Source: Kutzneria buriramensis (GTDB lineage: Bacteria; Actinomycetota; Actinomycetes; Mycobacteriales; Pseudonocardiaceae). From it: a stretch of DNA of 64,000 nt. The position numbers and the translations under genes are program-made. The stretch lies in contig NZ_QUNO01000006.1 in the NCBI RefSeq assembly GCF_003387475.1, positions 434,001 through 498,000 of the forward strand. The letters are read 5' to 3'. Every line of letters begins with the position of its first letter. Positions within the stretch are counted from its first letter, which is position 1. The notes beneath the pieces are model-generated. The model ran no database searches, was not told the DNA's origin, and saw only the letters and a program-made list of their open reading frames with translations. Positions 21,259 through 28,559 of this stretch are shown here, in pieces.

Positions 21259-21789
21259 TCAGGCTAGGCGCTTCTCGAACCAGTGGTCGGCGTAGGGGGA
21301 GCTGTTGTACGCCGGGATCTCCACGTAGCCGTTGCCCGCGTACAGCCGGCGCGCCTCCACCAGATCCTTGCGGGTGTCCAACCGCGCGGTCGTCAGGCCC
21401 GCGGCGACGGCCGCCCGCTCGATCGCCGTCAGCAATGCCACGCTGCCGCCGCGGCCGCGCAGCGCCGGCCTCAGGAACACCCGGGTCAGCTCGGCGACGC
21501 CGGGGGAGAGCACCCGAAACCCGCCGCAGCCGCCCAGCTCGCCGTCGTAGGAGGCGGCGAGCAGCAGACCCGTCGGCGGAACCAGGTCGTCGCTGGGCTC
21601 GTCCTCGAGGACCCGCTCGATCTCGGCCTCGGTGACCGGCCGACCCCAGTAGCGGGCGGCGATGTCCGTGAAGTACTCCCTAATCAGGAGCCCGCCCACC
21701 GGCCCGTTCGGATCCACCGCCTCGACAGTCCACGCCACGCCGGCATCGTCATCGAGGAACCGCCGTCGGCGCGACCGAATTTCGCGCAT
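21259..21789 (-). CDS. GNAT family N-acetyltransferase
   Basis: A 176-aa GCN5-related acetyltransferase: ELTRVFLRPALRGRGGSVALLTAIERAA (about 109-136) carries the R/Q-x-x-G-x-G/A acetyl-CoA loop, and RRLYAGNGYVEIPAYNSSPYADHWFEKRL is the typical C-terminal strand-helix. The substrate is unknown. The ATG at 21789 was chosen because TATACT lies 9 nt upstream on this strand, giving a near-leaderless mRNA. It is divergent from the SRPBCC gene with only 40 bp between the starts. Confidence 0.85.
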   Translation of the reverse strand: MREIRSRRRRFLDDDAGVAWTVEAVDPNGPVGGLLIREYFTDIAARYWGRPVTEAEIERVLEDEPSDDLVPPTGLLLAASYDGELGGCGGFRVLSPGVAELTRVFLRPALRGRGGSVALLTAIERAAVAAGLTTARLDTRKDLVEARRLYAGNGYVEIPAYNSSPYADHWFEKRLA

Positions 21790-21793
21790 GCCG

Positions 21794-21822
21794 TTGCCAG
21801 TATATTCCCGTTTGGCTATATT
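21794..21822. promoter_or_regulatory. Divergent promoters of the GNAT and SRPBCC genes
   Basis: On the plus strand TTGCCA (21794-21799), a 17-bp spacer and TATATT (21817-21822) form a good housekeeping promoter 7 nt before the SRPBCC ATG. On the minus strand TATACT (plus-strand AGTATA, 21799-21804) lies 9 nt before the GNAT ATG. The two promoters occupy the same 40 bp, so they should compete. Confidence 0.6.
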
Positions 21823-21829
21823 CGCGGCC

Positions 21830-22555
21830 ATGGACCCGACACTCGGCACCCACGCCGACGGCCGCCCCGCCCTGCGCTTCGAACGCCACCTCAAGCACGC
21901 GCCGCAGACCGTCTGGCAAGCCATCACCGAACCCGACCAGCTCAGCGCCTGGTACCCGTTCCGCGCACTGGAGATCGACCTGCGCGTCGGCGGCCGCATC
22001 CGGTTCGAGGGCATCGACGCCGTCGTCACCCAGCTCGACCCGCCCAAGGTCTTCGCCTTCTCCGAACACGCACCGGCCGCGATGACCCGCGAGAGCGACG
22101 ACCTCATCCACTTCGAACTCATCCCCGACGGCGACGGCTGCGTGCTCGTCTTCACCCACGTATTCGACGACCGCCCCGCGGCCGCCAGCTACGGCAGCGG
22201 CTGGGCGATGTGCCTCAACGCCCTCGAAGCGCACGTCAACGGCGACGAATTCCGCATGGAACGGCCCTCCGACGCCCACCACGAGCAGCTCGTGCACGCC
22301 TTCGGTCTGGACCAGGGGAGTGTCGAACGCGTCGGCGACGGCTACCAGGTCCGCTTCGAACGCCAGCTCACCCGGCCCGTCGAGACCGTCCAAGCGGCGC
22401 TCGGCGACCTGGCCGAACACGTCCAGCTGTCGCAAGGCACCGGCCACGGCGCGCGCCTCGAGCTCACGCATACCGTGGCCAGCGAGGCCGACGCCGACCT
22501 CGACGGCTGGCGCCGACGCATCGAGGACCTGGTCCGCCGCCTCACAACCGGTTGA
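21830..22555 (+). CDS. SRPBCC (AHSA1-like) domain protein
   Basis: A 241-aa protein whose first 145 residues are an activator-of-Hsp90-ATPase-1-like START/SRPBCC domain: FERHLKHAPQTVWQAITEPDQLSAWYPF, GGRIRFEG, GCVLVFTHVFDD, and GSGWAMCLNALEAH. A second, weaker repeat (QVRFERQLTRPVETVQAALGDL) follows, as in two-domain members. Such proteins bind lipophilic small molecules; the ligand is unknown. The start is set by a promoter 7 nt upstream (leaderless). The 3' end overlaps the phosphotransferase gene tail by 14 nt. Confidence 0.88.
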   Translation: MDPTLGTHADGRPALRFERHLKHAPQTVWQAITEPDQLSAWYPFRALEIDLRVGGRIRFEGIDAVVTQLDPPKVFAFSEHAPAAMTRESDDLIHFELIPDGDGCVLVFTHVFDDRPAAASYGSGWAMCLNALEAHVNGDEFRMERPSDAHHEQLVHAFGLDQGSVERVGDGYQVRFERQLTRPVETVQAALGDLAEHVQLSQGTGHGARLELTHTVASEADADLDGWRRRIEDLVRRLTTG

Positions 22556-23354
22556 GCGCAGCCTTCAGGAACTCGTCCCGACGAGCGTTCAGGGTCGGCC
22601 CATCCAGATCGGGGCGGCCCTGGTCGACGGCGTTCGGCACCCACTCGCCGACGTCCGGCGGGGTGCTCAGCGACGCCACCACGTCCCAGTACGCGACATC
22701 CGGGGCCGGCTTCCCGGCCCGCTCCTGCCACCCCCGCAGCACAACATCCGCGTACTCCGGGCCGAAGAACAGGGCCGCATCCGCACGCAGCGACCCGATG
22801 TCCACGCCCGGATGCCCGACGCCGGAACAGTCCCAGTCGATGACCGCCGTCAGCGCGCCGTCCAGCCACATCGTGTTGCCCTGCCACAGATCCCCGTGCA
22901 CGAACACCGTCGGATGCGGCGGCTCCGGCCGTGCGCCAACGGCTTCCAGCGCCTCCAGGAGCAGGGGAGAGGCGCCCTTGAGCTCGCGCCAGCGGTCGAA
23001 GTCCTCAAGCTCGATCGGACGGTGGCGCACCGGCAAATCCTTGCTGGGAGCCAACTCCACGGTGTGGATCACCGCCGCGGCCGCGCCGAGCGCCTCCAGC
23101 CGGCCCGACTCCGGCGTCAGGGGAATCTTGCTCGTGCCAGGGATCACCGACAGCAGCAGACCCTTGTCGCCGAAGTCGACAATGCGCGGCGCGGGCACAC
23201 CGTGCTCGGCGGCGACGGTGAGCGCCGCGATCTCCGTCTCGAACGGGCCCCGGTCGCGCAGCACCGCCCGCTGGCCGTCCGCGAACGTCAACAGCCACGG
23301 CGTCTTGCCTTCGCGCAGGCCCTTGCGCTCGATCACATCCGAATCCGGCCACAT
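22542..23354 (-). CDS. Aminoglycoside phosphotransferase (APH) family kinase
   Basis: A 270-aa APH/choline-kinase-fold protein: FVHGDLWQGNTMW (catalytic loop HGDxxxxN, about residues 151-163) and AVIDWDCSGVGHPGVDIG (the metal-binding DxD-like motif). The fold phosphorylates aminoglycosides, sugars, macrolides or homoserine; antibiotic resistance is possible but not shown. ATG at 23354 was chosen because TACGCT lies 8 nt upstream. Two upstream in-frame starts lack this context. It is divergent from the PrmC-like gene. Confidence 0.85.
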   Translation of the reverse strand: MWPDSDVIERKGLREGKTPWLLTFADGQRAVLRDRGPFETEIAALTVAAEHGVPAPRIVDFGDKGLLLSVIPGTSKIPLTPESGRLEALGAAAAVIHTVELAPSKDLPVRHRPIELEDFDRWRELKGASPLLLEALEAVGARPEPPHPTVFVHGDLWQGNTMWLDGALTAVIDWDCSGVGHPGVDIGSLRADAALFFGPEYADVVLRGWQERAGKPAPDVAYWDVVASLSTPPDVGEWVPNAVDQGRPDLDGPTLNARRDEFLKAALNRL

Positions 23355-23414
23355 GATCGGGCAGCGTAGGGGAGACCCCATACTGGGCGCAGGCCATTTC
23401 ACGCAGGGGAGCAC

Positions 23415-24179
23415 TTGAACAACATCGTCACCAAACTCCGCGCCGCCGGTTGCGTGTTCGCCGAGGACGAGGCCGAACTGCTCACCGCCGCCGCGGCGAC
23501 GCCGGAGGAGCTGGCGTCCATGGTGGACCGGCGCGTGTCGGGGCTGCCGCTGGAGCAGATCGTCGGCTGGGCCGAGTTCTGCGGGCTGCGCATCGCCGTC
23601 GAACCGAGCGTGTTCGTGCCACGTCGCCGTACAGAGTTTCTGGTCGAACAGGCCTCCGCACTGGTTTCGCCGGGCGGCGCGGTCGTGGACCTGTGCTGCG
23701 GCACCGGCGCGATCGGTGTGGCAGTAGTGGCCGGTATGTCCGAATTCTCGCTGTACGCCGCCGACATCGACCCGGCCGCCGTCCGCTGCGCCCGCCGCAA
23801 CGTCGAGCCCGTCGGCGGCCAGGTGTTCGAGGGGGACCTGTACGCCGCGCTGCCACCGGAGATCCGTGGGCGCGTCGACGTGCTGGTGGTCAACGCTCCG
23901 TATGTGCCGACCGACGACATCGCGCTCATGCCGCCGGAGGCCCGTGACCACGAGGCACCCGTGGCCCTCGACGGCGGCTACGACGGTCTCGCGGTGCACC
24001 GCCGCGTCGCCGCTGAGGCTCCCGCGTGGCTTCGGCCCGGCGGTCACGTCCTCATCGAGACCAGCGTTCGCCAGGCGGCCTCCACAGAGCGTTTGCTCGC
24101 CGACGCCGGTCTCACTGCTCGTGTCGAGCACTCAGAGGAGGTCTCCGGCACCGTCGCGATCGGTCGACGGCCGGTCTAG
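23415..24179 (+). CDS. PrmC/HemK-related protein-glutamine N5-methyltransferase, variant NAPY motif
   Basis: A 254-aa methyltransferase with an N-terminal helical substrate-binding part (GLPLEQIVGWAEFCGLRIAVEPSVFVPRRRTEFLVE) and motif I VVDLCCGTGAIGVAV at about 90-104. The substrate motif reads VVNAPYVP where PrmC has N-P-P-Y; NAPY is a mark of a PrmC-related group (TIGR03704-like) of unknown substrate. It is therefore probably not the release-factor methyltransferase itself. Start: TTG with AGGGGAG upstream. Its last 48 nt overlap the convergent GNAT gene. Confidence 0.85.
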   Translation: MNNIVTKLRAAGCVFAEDEAELLTAAAATPEELASMVDRRVSGLPLEQIVGWAEFCGLRIAVEPSVFVPRRRTEFLVEQASALVSPGGAVVDLCCGTGAIGVAVVAGMSEFSLYAADIDPAAVRCARRNVEPVGGQVFEGDLYAALPPEIRGRVDVLVVNAPYVPTDDIALMPPEARDHEAPVALDGGYDGLAVHRRVAAEAPAWLRPGGHVLIETSVRQAASTERLLADAGLTARVEHSEEVSGTVAIGRRPV

Positions 24180-24707
24180 CCGGAACATCCTGCTGCGGCG
24201 TTGGGTCCCGTCGCGCCGCACGCGGGTGTCCCGGTGCACGCCCAGATCCCGTGCACCAAGCTTGCGAATCGCCGCCGCCGACCGTCCGTTGCGTTCATCG
24301 GTACGGAACCGGATCCAGTCCGCACCGTGCTCGAAGATCGCCGCGATCAGCAGCCGCTTCGCCCGGCCGTTGACGCCCGTACCCCAGATCGCCGGATCCA
24401 GCTGCGTCCCACCGACTTCCACGCCAGCCGCATCGTTCGCGTCGTACAGAACGGCAGTCATGCCGACGACTCGGCCGCCAGAGCGAACGGTCAACGACAC
24501 ACGTTGACCGTCGGCCAGGTTGCCCTGAATCGCCATGTCGAGTTCGACGGGGCTCACGGGAATCGGGTGCGGTATGTGTTCCCAAGCGCGGACGTCAGCG
24601 AGCGCGTTGAACATCGCAGTGCTGTCGGCTTGGTCGTAGGGCCGGAGCGAGACCACGCCATCGGTCAACTCGTCCGGCAACCGCAGGGGCCACCGCATGT
24701 CGATCAT
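24132..24707 (-). CDS. GNAT family N-acetyltransferase (RimJ/RimL-like)
   Basis: A 191-aa acetyltransferase of the Acetyltransf_3 type: GVVSLRPYDQADSTAMFNAL, then VEVGGTQLDPAIWGTGVNGRAKRLLIAAIFEHG (acetyl-CoA site), WIRFRTDERNGRSAAAIRKLGARDLGVHRDTRVRRDGTQRRSRMFRL, the highly typical C-terminal half. Likely acceptors are an N-terminal amine or a small molecule. ATG at 24698 is an alternative start three codons on. Its 3' end overlaps the PrmC-like gene by 48 nt, an unusually long convergent overlap. Confidence 0.87.
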   Translation of the reverse strand: MIDMRWPLRLPDELTDGVVSLRPYDQADSTAMFNALADVRAWEHIPHPIPVSPVELDMAIQGNLADGQRVSLTVRSGGRVVGMTAVLYDANDAAGVEVGGTQLDPAIWGTGVNGRAKRLLIAAIFEHGADWIRFRTDERNGRSAAAIRKLGARDLGVHRDTRVRRDGTQRRSRMFRLDRPSTDRDGAGDLL

Positions 24708-24735
24708 TCTGCACGGCGGCGCAGGGGAGACCCCG

Positions 24736-25359
24736 TCAATTCCGCTTCCGTCGCGGGCCGGTGAGCGCATCGAGGTCAATGGTCACCTCGTGGCCGCCTA
24801 TGGCACCGGTGTAGCGGCCGGTCATTGGAGACGTGAAGTGGTACTGACCCGTGTCGTCGAGCGTGTAGACCGTCAGGCTGAGCGGATTCTCCTGAATGTC
24901 GATCACCCAGGTGTTCGGGATGCCATTGGCGGCGTACTCGGCCGGCTTCTTGATGTAGTCGCGGGCGGCCGACTCGCCAGGCGACACAATCTCAATAGCG
25001 AGCAGGATCTGCTCGGCCCGCACCCGGACCTGGTCACAGGCATCGGCCCCACACACGACGACATCGGGAATCCGACGCGGCGACGCGCCCACCAACTCAG
25101 CCTGGAACTCCAGCATCGCCTCAAGTTCGTCAGGGAGCTGGTCGTTGAGATGGCTGACCAATCGCTGGGCCGCCTTGATATGCGGGCCAGCCGGGCGGTT
25201 CATCACGAGCAGTCGACCGTCCTCGATCTCCAAGCGGTGCGAGCTGTCCGCGGGCAGCTCGTCAAATTCCACGACGCTGATCGGGTGGCCCTCACGTGCG
25301 AGTGCTGTGCTCACCGGGCTCGCTCCGATCGATTGGGTCAGCGGGGACGCCCTCAGCAT
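24736..25359 (-). CDS. Uma2 family (DUF820) putative restriction endonuclease
   Basis: A 207-aa Uma2 protein: YRLEI-like HRLEIEDGRLLVMNRPAGPH, IPDVVVCGADACDQV (catalytic Asp), and LLAIEIVSPGESAARDYIKKPAEYAANGIPNTWVID with the E-x-S and K of a PD-(D/E)XK nuclease fold. Uma2 proteins occur in many copies in cyanobacteria and actinomycetes; no restriction activity is established for most. TAGAGT lies 6 nt before the ATG at 25359. A GTG at 25314 with GGAG upstream would remove the first 15 residues and fits family starts equally well. Confidence 0.85.
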   Translation of the reverse strand: MLRASPLTQSIGASPVSTALAREGHPISVVEFDELPADSSHRLEIEDGRLLVMNRPAGPHIKAAQRLVSHLNDQLPDELEAMLEFQAELVGASPRRIPDVVVCGADACDQVRVRAEQILLAIEIVSPGESAARDYIKKPAEYAANGIPNTWVIDIQENPLSLTVYTLDDTGQYHFTSPMTGRYTGAIGGHEVTIDLDALTGPRRKRN

Positions 25360-25446
25360 GCCGTAACTCTAGCGGCAAGGCTGCGCCGAATGGAGTAGGA
25401 CCCGTTCGGTCGCCACGAGAGAGGCCCGAGATCATCACTACTTAAC

Positions 25447-25460
25447 ATAATGTAGATTAT
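25447..25460. promoter_or_regulatory. Dyad ATAAT-N4-ATTAT, copy 1
   Basis: ATAAT (25447-25451) and ATTAT (25456-25460) form a perfect inverted repeat around GTAG in an AT-rich patch that is exceptional for this genome. The same half-sites and spacing recur at 25703-25722. Apart from these dyads, I see nothing convincing in the roughly 410 bp between the Uma2 gene and the 56-aa ORF. Confidence 0.4.
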
Positions 25461-25702
25461 CGGCCTAATGCGTATCAGGCTGACGAGCTGTACGGAAGGC
25501 GTTGTCGCCGAGCCGACTCGGCCCAGACATCGCCTCCACGGGCAAACGCCGCCGACGTTCACACACCGAGAGCCATCGTCGGCACGATGCCGTCACAGGA
25601 GCCAGCGCGGAGGGGCGACGGGGCGCTCAGGCGTGTCACAGGAGCGTCGGATCCCCCTGGAGGCGCCGCCACACGAACCGCCCGAGACAAGCGGACTTTT
25701 CA

Positions 25703-25722
25703 TGCATAATCGCAATTATGCA
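25703..25722. promoter_or_regulatory. 20-bp palindrome TGCATAAT-N4-ATTATGCA, copy 2
   Basis: TGCATAAT and ATTATGCA are perfect inverted repeats around CGCA, flanked by TTTT on the left and AAAA on the right. It shares the CATAAT-N4-ATTAT core with copy 1. It lies about 50 bp upstream of the small ORF that is coupled to the recombinase gene, so it is a candidate operator or recombinase arm site. Confidence 0.5.
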
Positions 25723-25773
25723 GCAAAACGGACAGTGATCCAGTCTAGCTCAGTGGGCACAGGGGAGTCACGC

Positions 25774-25944
25774 ATGTCGGAGGAGGGAGACGTTCAGGTC
25801 CCCGGCCAGGCGCTCGCGGAGTTGGCGGTCGGCACTCGGGCGTCTTCTCCCCTGCCGCAGAGTGACACGACCGGCGGGAAGATCACGGAGCTGACGGTCG
25901 TGCGCGGAAAACTGTCAGGGGTGTGCGGTACAAGATCCACATGA
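25774..25944 (+). CDS. 56-aa protein translationally coupled to the recombinase
   Basis: A short ORF (MSEEGDVQVPGQALAEL... ending VCGTRST) with AGGGGAG eight nt before its ATG. Its TGA overlaps the ATG of the tyrosine recombinase as ATGA, a strong sign that it is translated and sets the level of the recombinase. No domain is recognised. Confidence 0.55.
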   Translation: MSEEGDVQVPGQALAELAVGTRASSPLPQSDTTGGKITELTVVRGKLSGVCGTRST

Positions 25945-26930
25945 GGCTTGTGGACGCTCAGCAGGCGTTCTTCGCGGCCCGGCGGCCGCGCAAGGACTCG
26001 CCGCACACGACGGACGCCTACCGGCGCGACCTGACGGGCATCACCGCGCTGCTGGTGGCCGAGGTGGGCGGCGACGCGGAGATGCTGACGGTGGACGACC
26101 TGACGGGACCGGCGCTGCGGGCGGCGTTCGGCGCGTTCGCGGACACGCACGCGAAGTCCTCGGTGCTGCGGGCCTGGTCGACGTGGAACCAGTTCCTGAC
26201 GTTCTGCGTGGCGGACGGGTTGTTGGCGGGCAATCCGATCGGGGCGGTGGCCCGCCCGCGCACTCCTCCCCTGTCCCCCAAGCCGCTGCGCGGCGAGGAC
26301 ACACCGGAGCGGCTGCTCCAGGCGGTGGCGCACGGCGAGCGCAAGGCGCGGGATCCCTGGCCGGAGCGGGACGTGCTGGTGATCGCGCTGGGTCTGCTGG
26401 CGGGCCTGCGGTCTGCGGAGATGCGCACCCTGACGACGAATTCCCTGGTGGGAAGGTCGGGTGAGATGCGTCTGCACGTCCACGGCAAGGGCAGCCGGGA
26501 CCGGTCGATCCCGGTGGAGCCGTCGATGGAGAAGGTGATCAAGACGTACCTGACCTCGTGCCGGACGAGGTTCCCGCACGAGCGGTTCGGGCGCGGTGCT
26601 CCCCTGCTGCGCGACCGGTCGGGCGGCCCGATCGGCCGGGGCGCGCTGGAGTACCTGGTGAAGTCCTGCTACCGGTGGGCGGGTCTGCACGACCGGGTGC
26701 CGGTGGGGGCGAGTCTGCACGCGCTGCGGCACACCTTCGCCACGCGGCTGGCCGAGGACGGGGCGACGGCGTCGGAGATCATGGCTCTGCTGGGGCACGC
26801 GAGCCTGGCGACGAGTCAGAACTACATCGAGGCGACGGGCCGGGAGCAGCGGGCTGCGGTGGCCAGCAACCGGACCTATCGTGCGCTGGAAGGTGTCGAG
26901 ACTCCCCCGTCGGCTCCGACCTCGCCGTGA
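25941..26930 (+). CDS. Tyrosine recombinase/integrase (XerC/D-like)
   Basis: A 329-aa site-specific recombinase with a SAM-like N-terminal core-binding domain (about 1-100) and a full catalytic domain: Arg157 (AGLRSAEM), Lys183 (HGKGSRDR), His260 and Arg263 (SLHALRHTFATRL), His286 (LLGHASLATS) and nucleophile Tyr295 (QNYIEAT). It is short like Xer or solo integrases. No tRNA, excisionase, or other mobile gene is nearby, so it may be a domesticated or stranded recombinase. The ATG overlapping the upstream stop was preferred to GTG at 25923, which has no usable ribosome site. Confidence 0.87.
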   Translation: MRLVDAQQAFFAARRPRKDSPHTTDAYRRDLTGITALLVAEVGGDAEMLTVDDLTGPALRAAFGAFADTHAKSSVLRAWSTWNQFLTFCVADGLLAGNPIGAVARPRTPPLSPKPLRGEDTPERLLQAVAHGERKARDPWPERDVLVIALGLLAGLRSAEMRTLTTNSLVGRSGEMRLHVHGKGSRDRSIPVEPSMEKVIKTYLTSCRTRFPHERFGRGAPLLRDRSGGPIGRGALEYLVKSCYRWAGLHDRVPVGASLHALRHTFATRLAEDGATASEIMALLGHASLATSQNYIEATGREQRAAVASNRTYRALEGVETPPSAPTSP

Positions 26931-26953
26931 CGGGTTCGCGAGGAGGATGCGCT

Positions 26954-27316
26954 GTGAAGTACCTGCTGATGATCTACATGAACGACCAGACCTGGGTGGG
27001 GCTGTCCGAGCAGGAGCGGAGCGCGCTGATGGCCGGGCACGACGAGCTCCAGCGGGTGACGCGGGAGTCGGGCGAGCTGGTGGACACCAATGCCCTGGGC
27101 AGTCCGGAGACGTCGTCGGTGGTGCGGGTGCGCGACGGCGAGCCGGTGGTGACGGACGGCCCTTTTCTGGAGGCGAAGGAGTACCTGGCGGGGTATTACC
27201 TGATGGACTGTGAGTCGCGGGAGCGGGCGCTGGAGCTGGCGGCGCTGATCCCGGATTCGAGGCACTGCGCGACGGAGGTATGGCCGGTGATGATCTCCGC
27301 TGGGGTGGATGTGTGA
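26954..27316 (+). CDS. YCII/DGPF-domain protein, partner of an ECF42 sigma factor
   Basis: A 120-aa YCII-related protein: MKYLLMIYMNDQTW start and VTDGPFLEAKEYLAGYYLMDC signature. Genes for DGPF proteins next to a TPR-bearing ECF sigma factor define the ECF42 arrangement. AGGAGG lies 7 nt before the GTG start. The stop codon overlaps the GTG of the sigma gene (GTGA). The family's role in ECF42 signalling is not established. Confidence 0.88.
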   Translation: MKYLLMIYMNDQTWVGLSEQERSALMAGHDELQRVTRESGELVDTNALGSPETSSVVRVRDGEPVVTDGPFLEAKEYLAGYYLMDCESRERALELAALIPDSRHCATEVWPVMISAGVDV

Positions 27317-28527
27317 CTCCTGAGATGACGGTGGAGGGCCTGCTGCGCGAGTTGGCGCCGCAGGTCCTCGGCCTGCTGGTGCGCCGGCACGGTCAGTTCG
27401 ACGCGTGTGAGGACGCGGTGCAGGAGGCGTTGCTGGCGGCGGCGACGCAGTGGCCGGTGGAGGGGGTGCCGGACAGTCCGCGGGCGTGGTTGTTGACGGT
27501 GGCGTCGCGGCGGTTGGCGGATGCGTGGCGCAGCGAGAGCGCGCGGCGGCGGCGCGAGGAGGCGGTGTTCGTTGCGGAGGTCGACGACGCCGAGGTGCCG
27601 GCGCAGGACGACACGTTGACGCTGCTGTTCCTGTGCTGCCATCCGGCGTTGACGCCGGTGTCGCAGGTGGCGTTGACGGTGCGGGCGGTGGGCGGGTTGA
27701 CCACGGCGCAGGTGGCGCGGGCGTTCCTGGTGCCGGAGGCGACGATGGCGCAGCGGATCTCCCGTGCGAAGTCGAGGATCAAGGCGGCCGGGGCGCGGTT
27801 CTCGCTGCCGCCGGAGGGTGAGCGGGACGAGCGGCTGCGGGCGGTGCTGCACGTGCTGTACCTGATCTTCAACGAGGGCTACACGGCGACCGCCGGTGAT
27901 CAGTTGTTGCAGGGCGAGCTGACGGGTGAGGCGATTCGGCTGACGCGGGCGGTGCGGGGGTTGCTGCCGGCGGACGGCGAGGTGGCCGGGCTGTTGGCGT
28001 TGATGTTGTTGACGGAGTCGCGGCGGGCGGCGCGGTCGCTGCCGGACGGGTCGCTGGTGCCGTTGGCGGAGCAGGACCGGTCGCTGTGGGACGCGGCGGC
28101 GATCGCGGAGGGCGTGAAGCTGGTCAGCGATGCGTTGTCGACGACACGGTTGGGGTCCTTCCAGCTCCAGGCGGCGATCGCGGCGGTGCATGCGGAGGCG
28201 CCGTCGGCGGCGGAGACGGACTGGGCGGAGATCGCGGGCCTGTACGGGTTGTTGGCGCAGATGGCGCCGAATCCGGTGGTGACGTTGAACCATGCGGTGG
28301 CGGTGGCGATGGTGCGCGGGCCGGAGGCGGGGCTGGCGATGCTGGCCGAGCTGGAGGGTGACGACCGGGTGGCGGAGCACCATCGGGTGGCGGCGGTGCG
28401 GGCGCATCTGTTGGAGATGGCCGGCGACGTTGCGGGTGCCCGGGAGTCGTATCTACGGGCGGCGCGGTTGACGTTGAGCATGCCGGAGCAGCGGTATCTG
28501 CTGGCGAAGGCCGACCGGGTGTCTTGA
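27313..28527 (+). CDS. ECF sigma factor of the ECF42 group with C-terminal TPR-like domain
   Basis: A 404-aa sigma factor. Region 2 lies at about 10-80 (ACEDAVQEALLAAATQWP, RAWLLTVASRRLADAWR), region 4 at 110-160 (LTLLFLCCHPALTPVSQVALTVRAVGGLTTAQVARAFLVPEATMAQRISRAKSRI). The long C-terminal extension (FNEGYTAT..., LYGLLAQMAPNPVVTLNHAVAVAMV) is the TPR-like domain of ECF42, which is needed for activity in the studied Streptomyces case. There is no anti-sigma gene. Translationally coupled to the YCII gene; its TGA stop forms part of the first downstream operator dyad. Confidence 0.9.
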   Translation: MTPEMTVEGLLRELAPQVLGLLVRRHGQFDACEDAVQEALLAAATQWPVEGVPDSPRAWLLTVASRRLADAWRSESARRRREEAVFVAEVDDAEVPAQDDTLTLLFLCCHPALTPVSQVALTVRAVGGLTTAQVARAFLVPEATMAQRISRAKSRIKAAGARFSLPPEGERDERLRAVLHVLYLIFNEGYTATAGDQLLQGELTGEAIRLTRAVRGLLPADGEVAGLLALMLLTESRRAARSLPDGSLVPLAEQDRSLWDAAAIAEGVKLVSDALSTTRLGSFQLQAAIAAVHAEAPSAAETDWAEIAGLYGLLAQMAPNPVVTLNHAVAVAMVRGPEAGLAMLAELEGDDRVAEHHRVAAVRAHLLEMAGDVAGARESYLRAARLTLSMPEQRYLLAKADRVS

Positions 28528-28559
28528 CAACATGTTGTCACCATGACAAGCTGTTGTCA
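28525..28559. promoter_or_regulatory. Twin TGACAA-N4-TTGTCA operator-like dyads
   Basis: TGACAACATGTTGTCA (28525-28540, perfect 16-bp palindrome) and TGACAAGCTGTTGTCA (28544-28559) share the same half-sites and lie 19 bp apart centre to centre, nearly two helical turns. The first includes the sigma-factor stop codon and the second ends on the A of the next ATG. The operon downstream encodes a MarR regulator, the likely binder. Confidence 0.65.

Noticed and set aside
25468..25773. N-terminal extension of the 56-aa ORF from ATG 25468
   Set aside because: The extra 102 residues are arginine/serine-rich with poor third-position bias, the frame crosses the 20-bp dyad, and a good ribosome site exists only at 25774.
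28524..28552. TTGACA at 28524 as a -35 box for the DJ-1 operon
   Set aside because: No acceptable -10 box lies 16-18 bp downstream; the TTGACA is better explained as part of the operator dyad.
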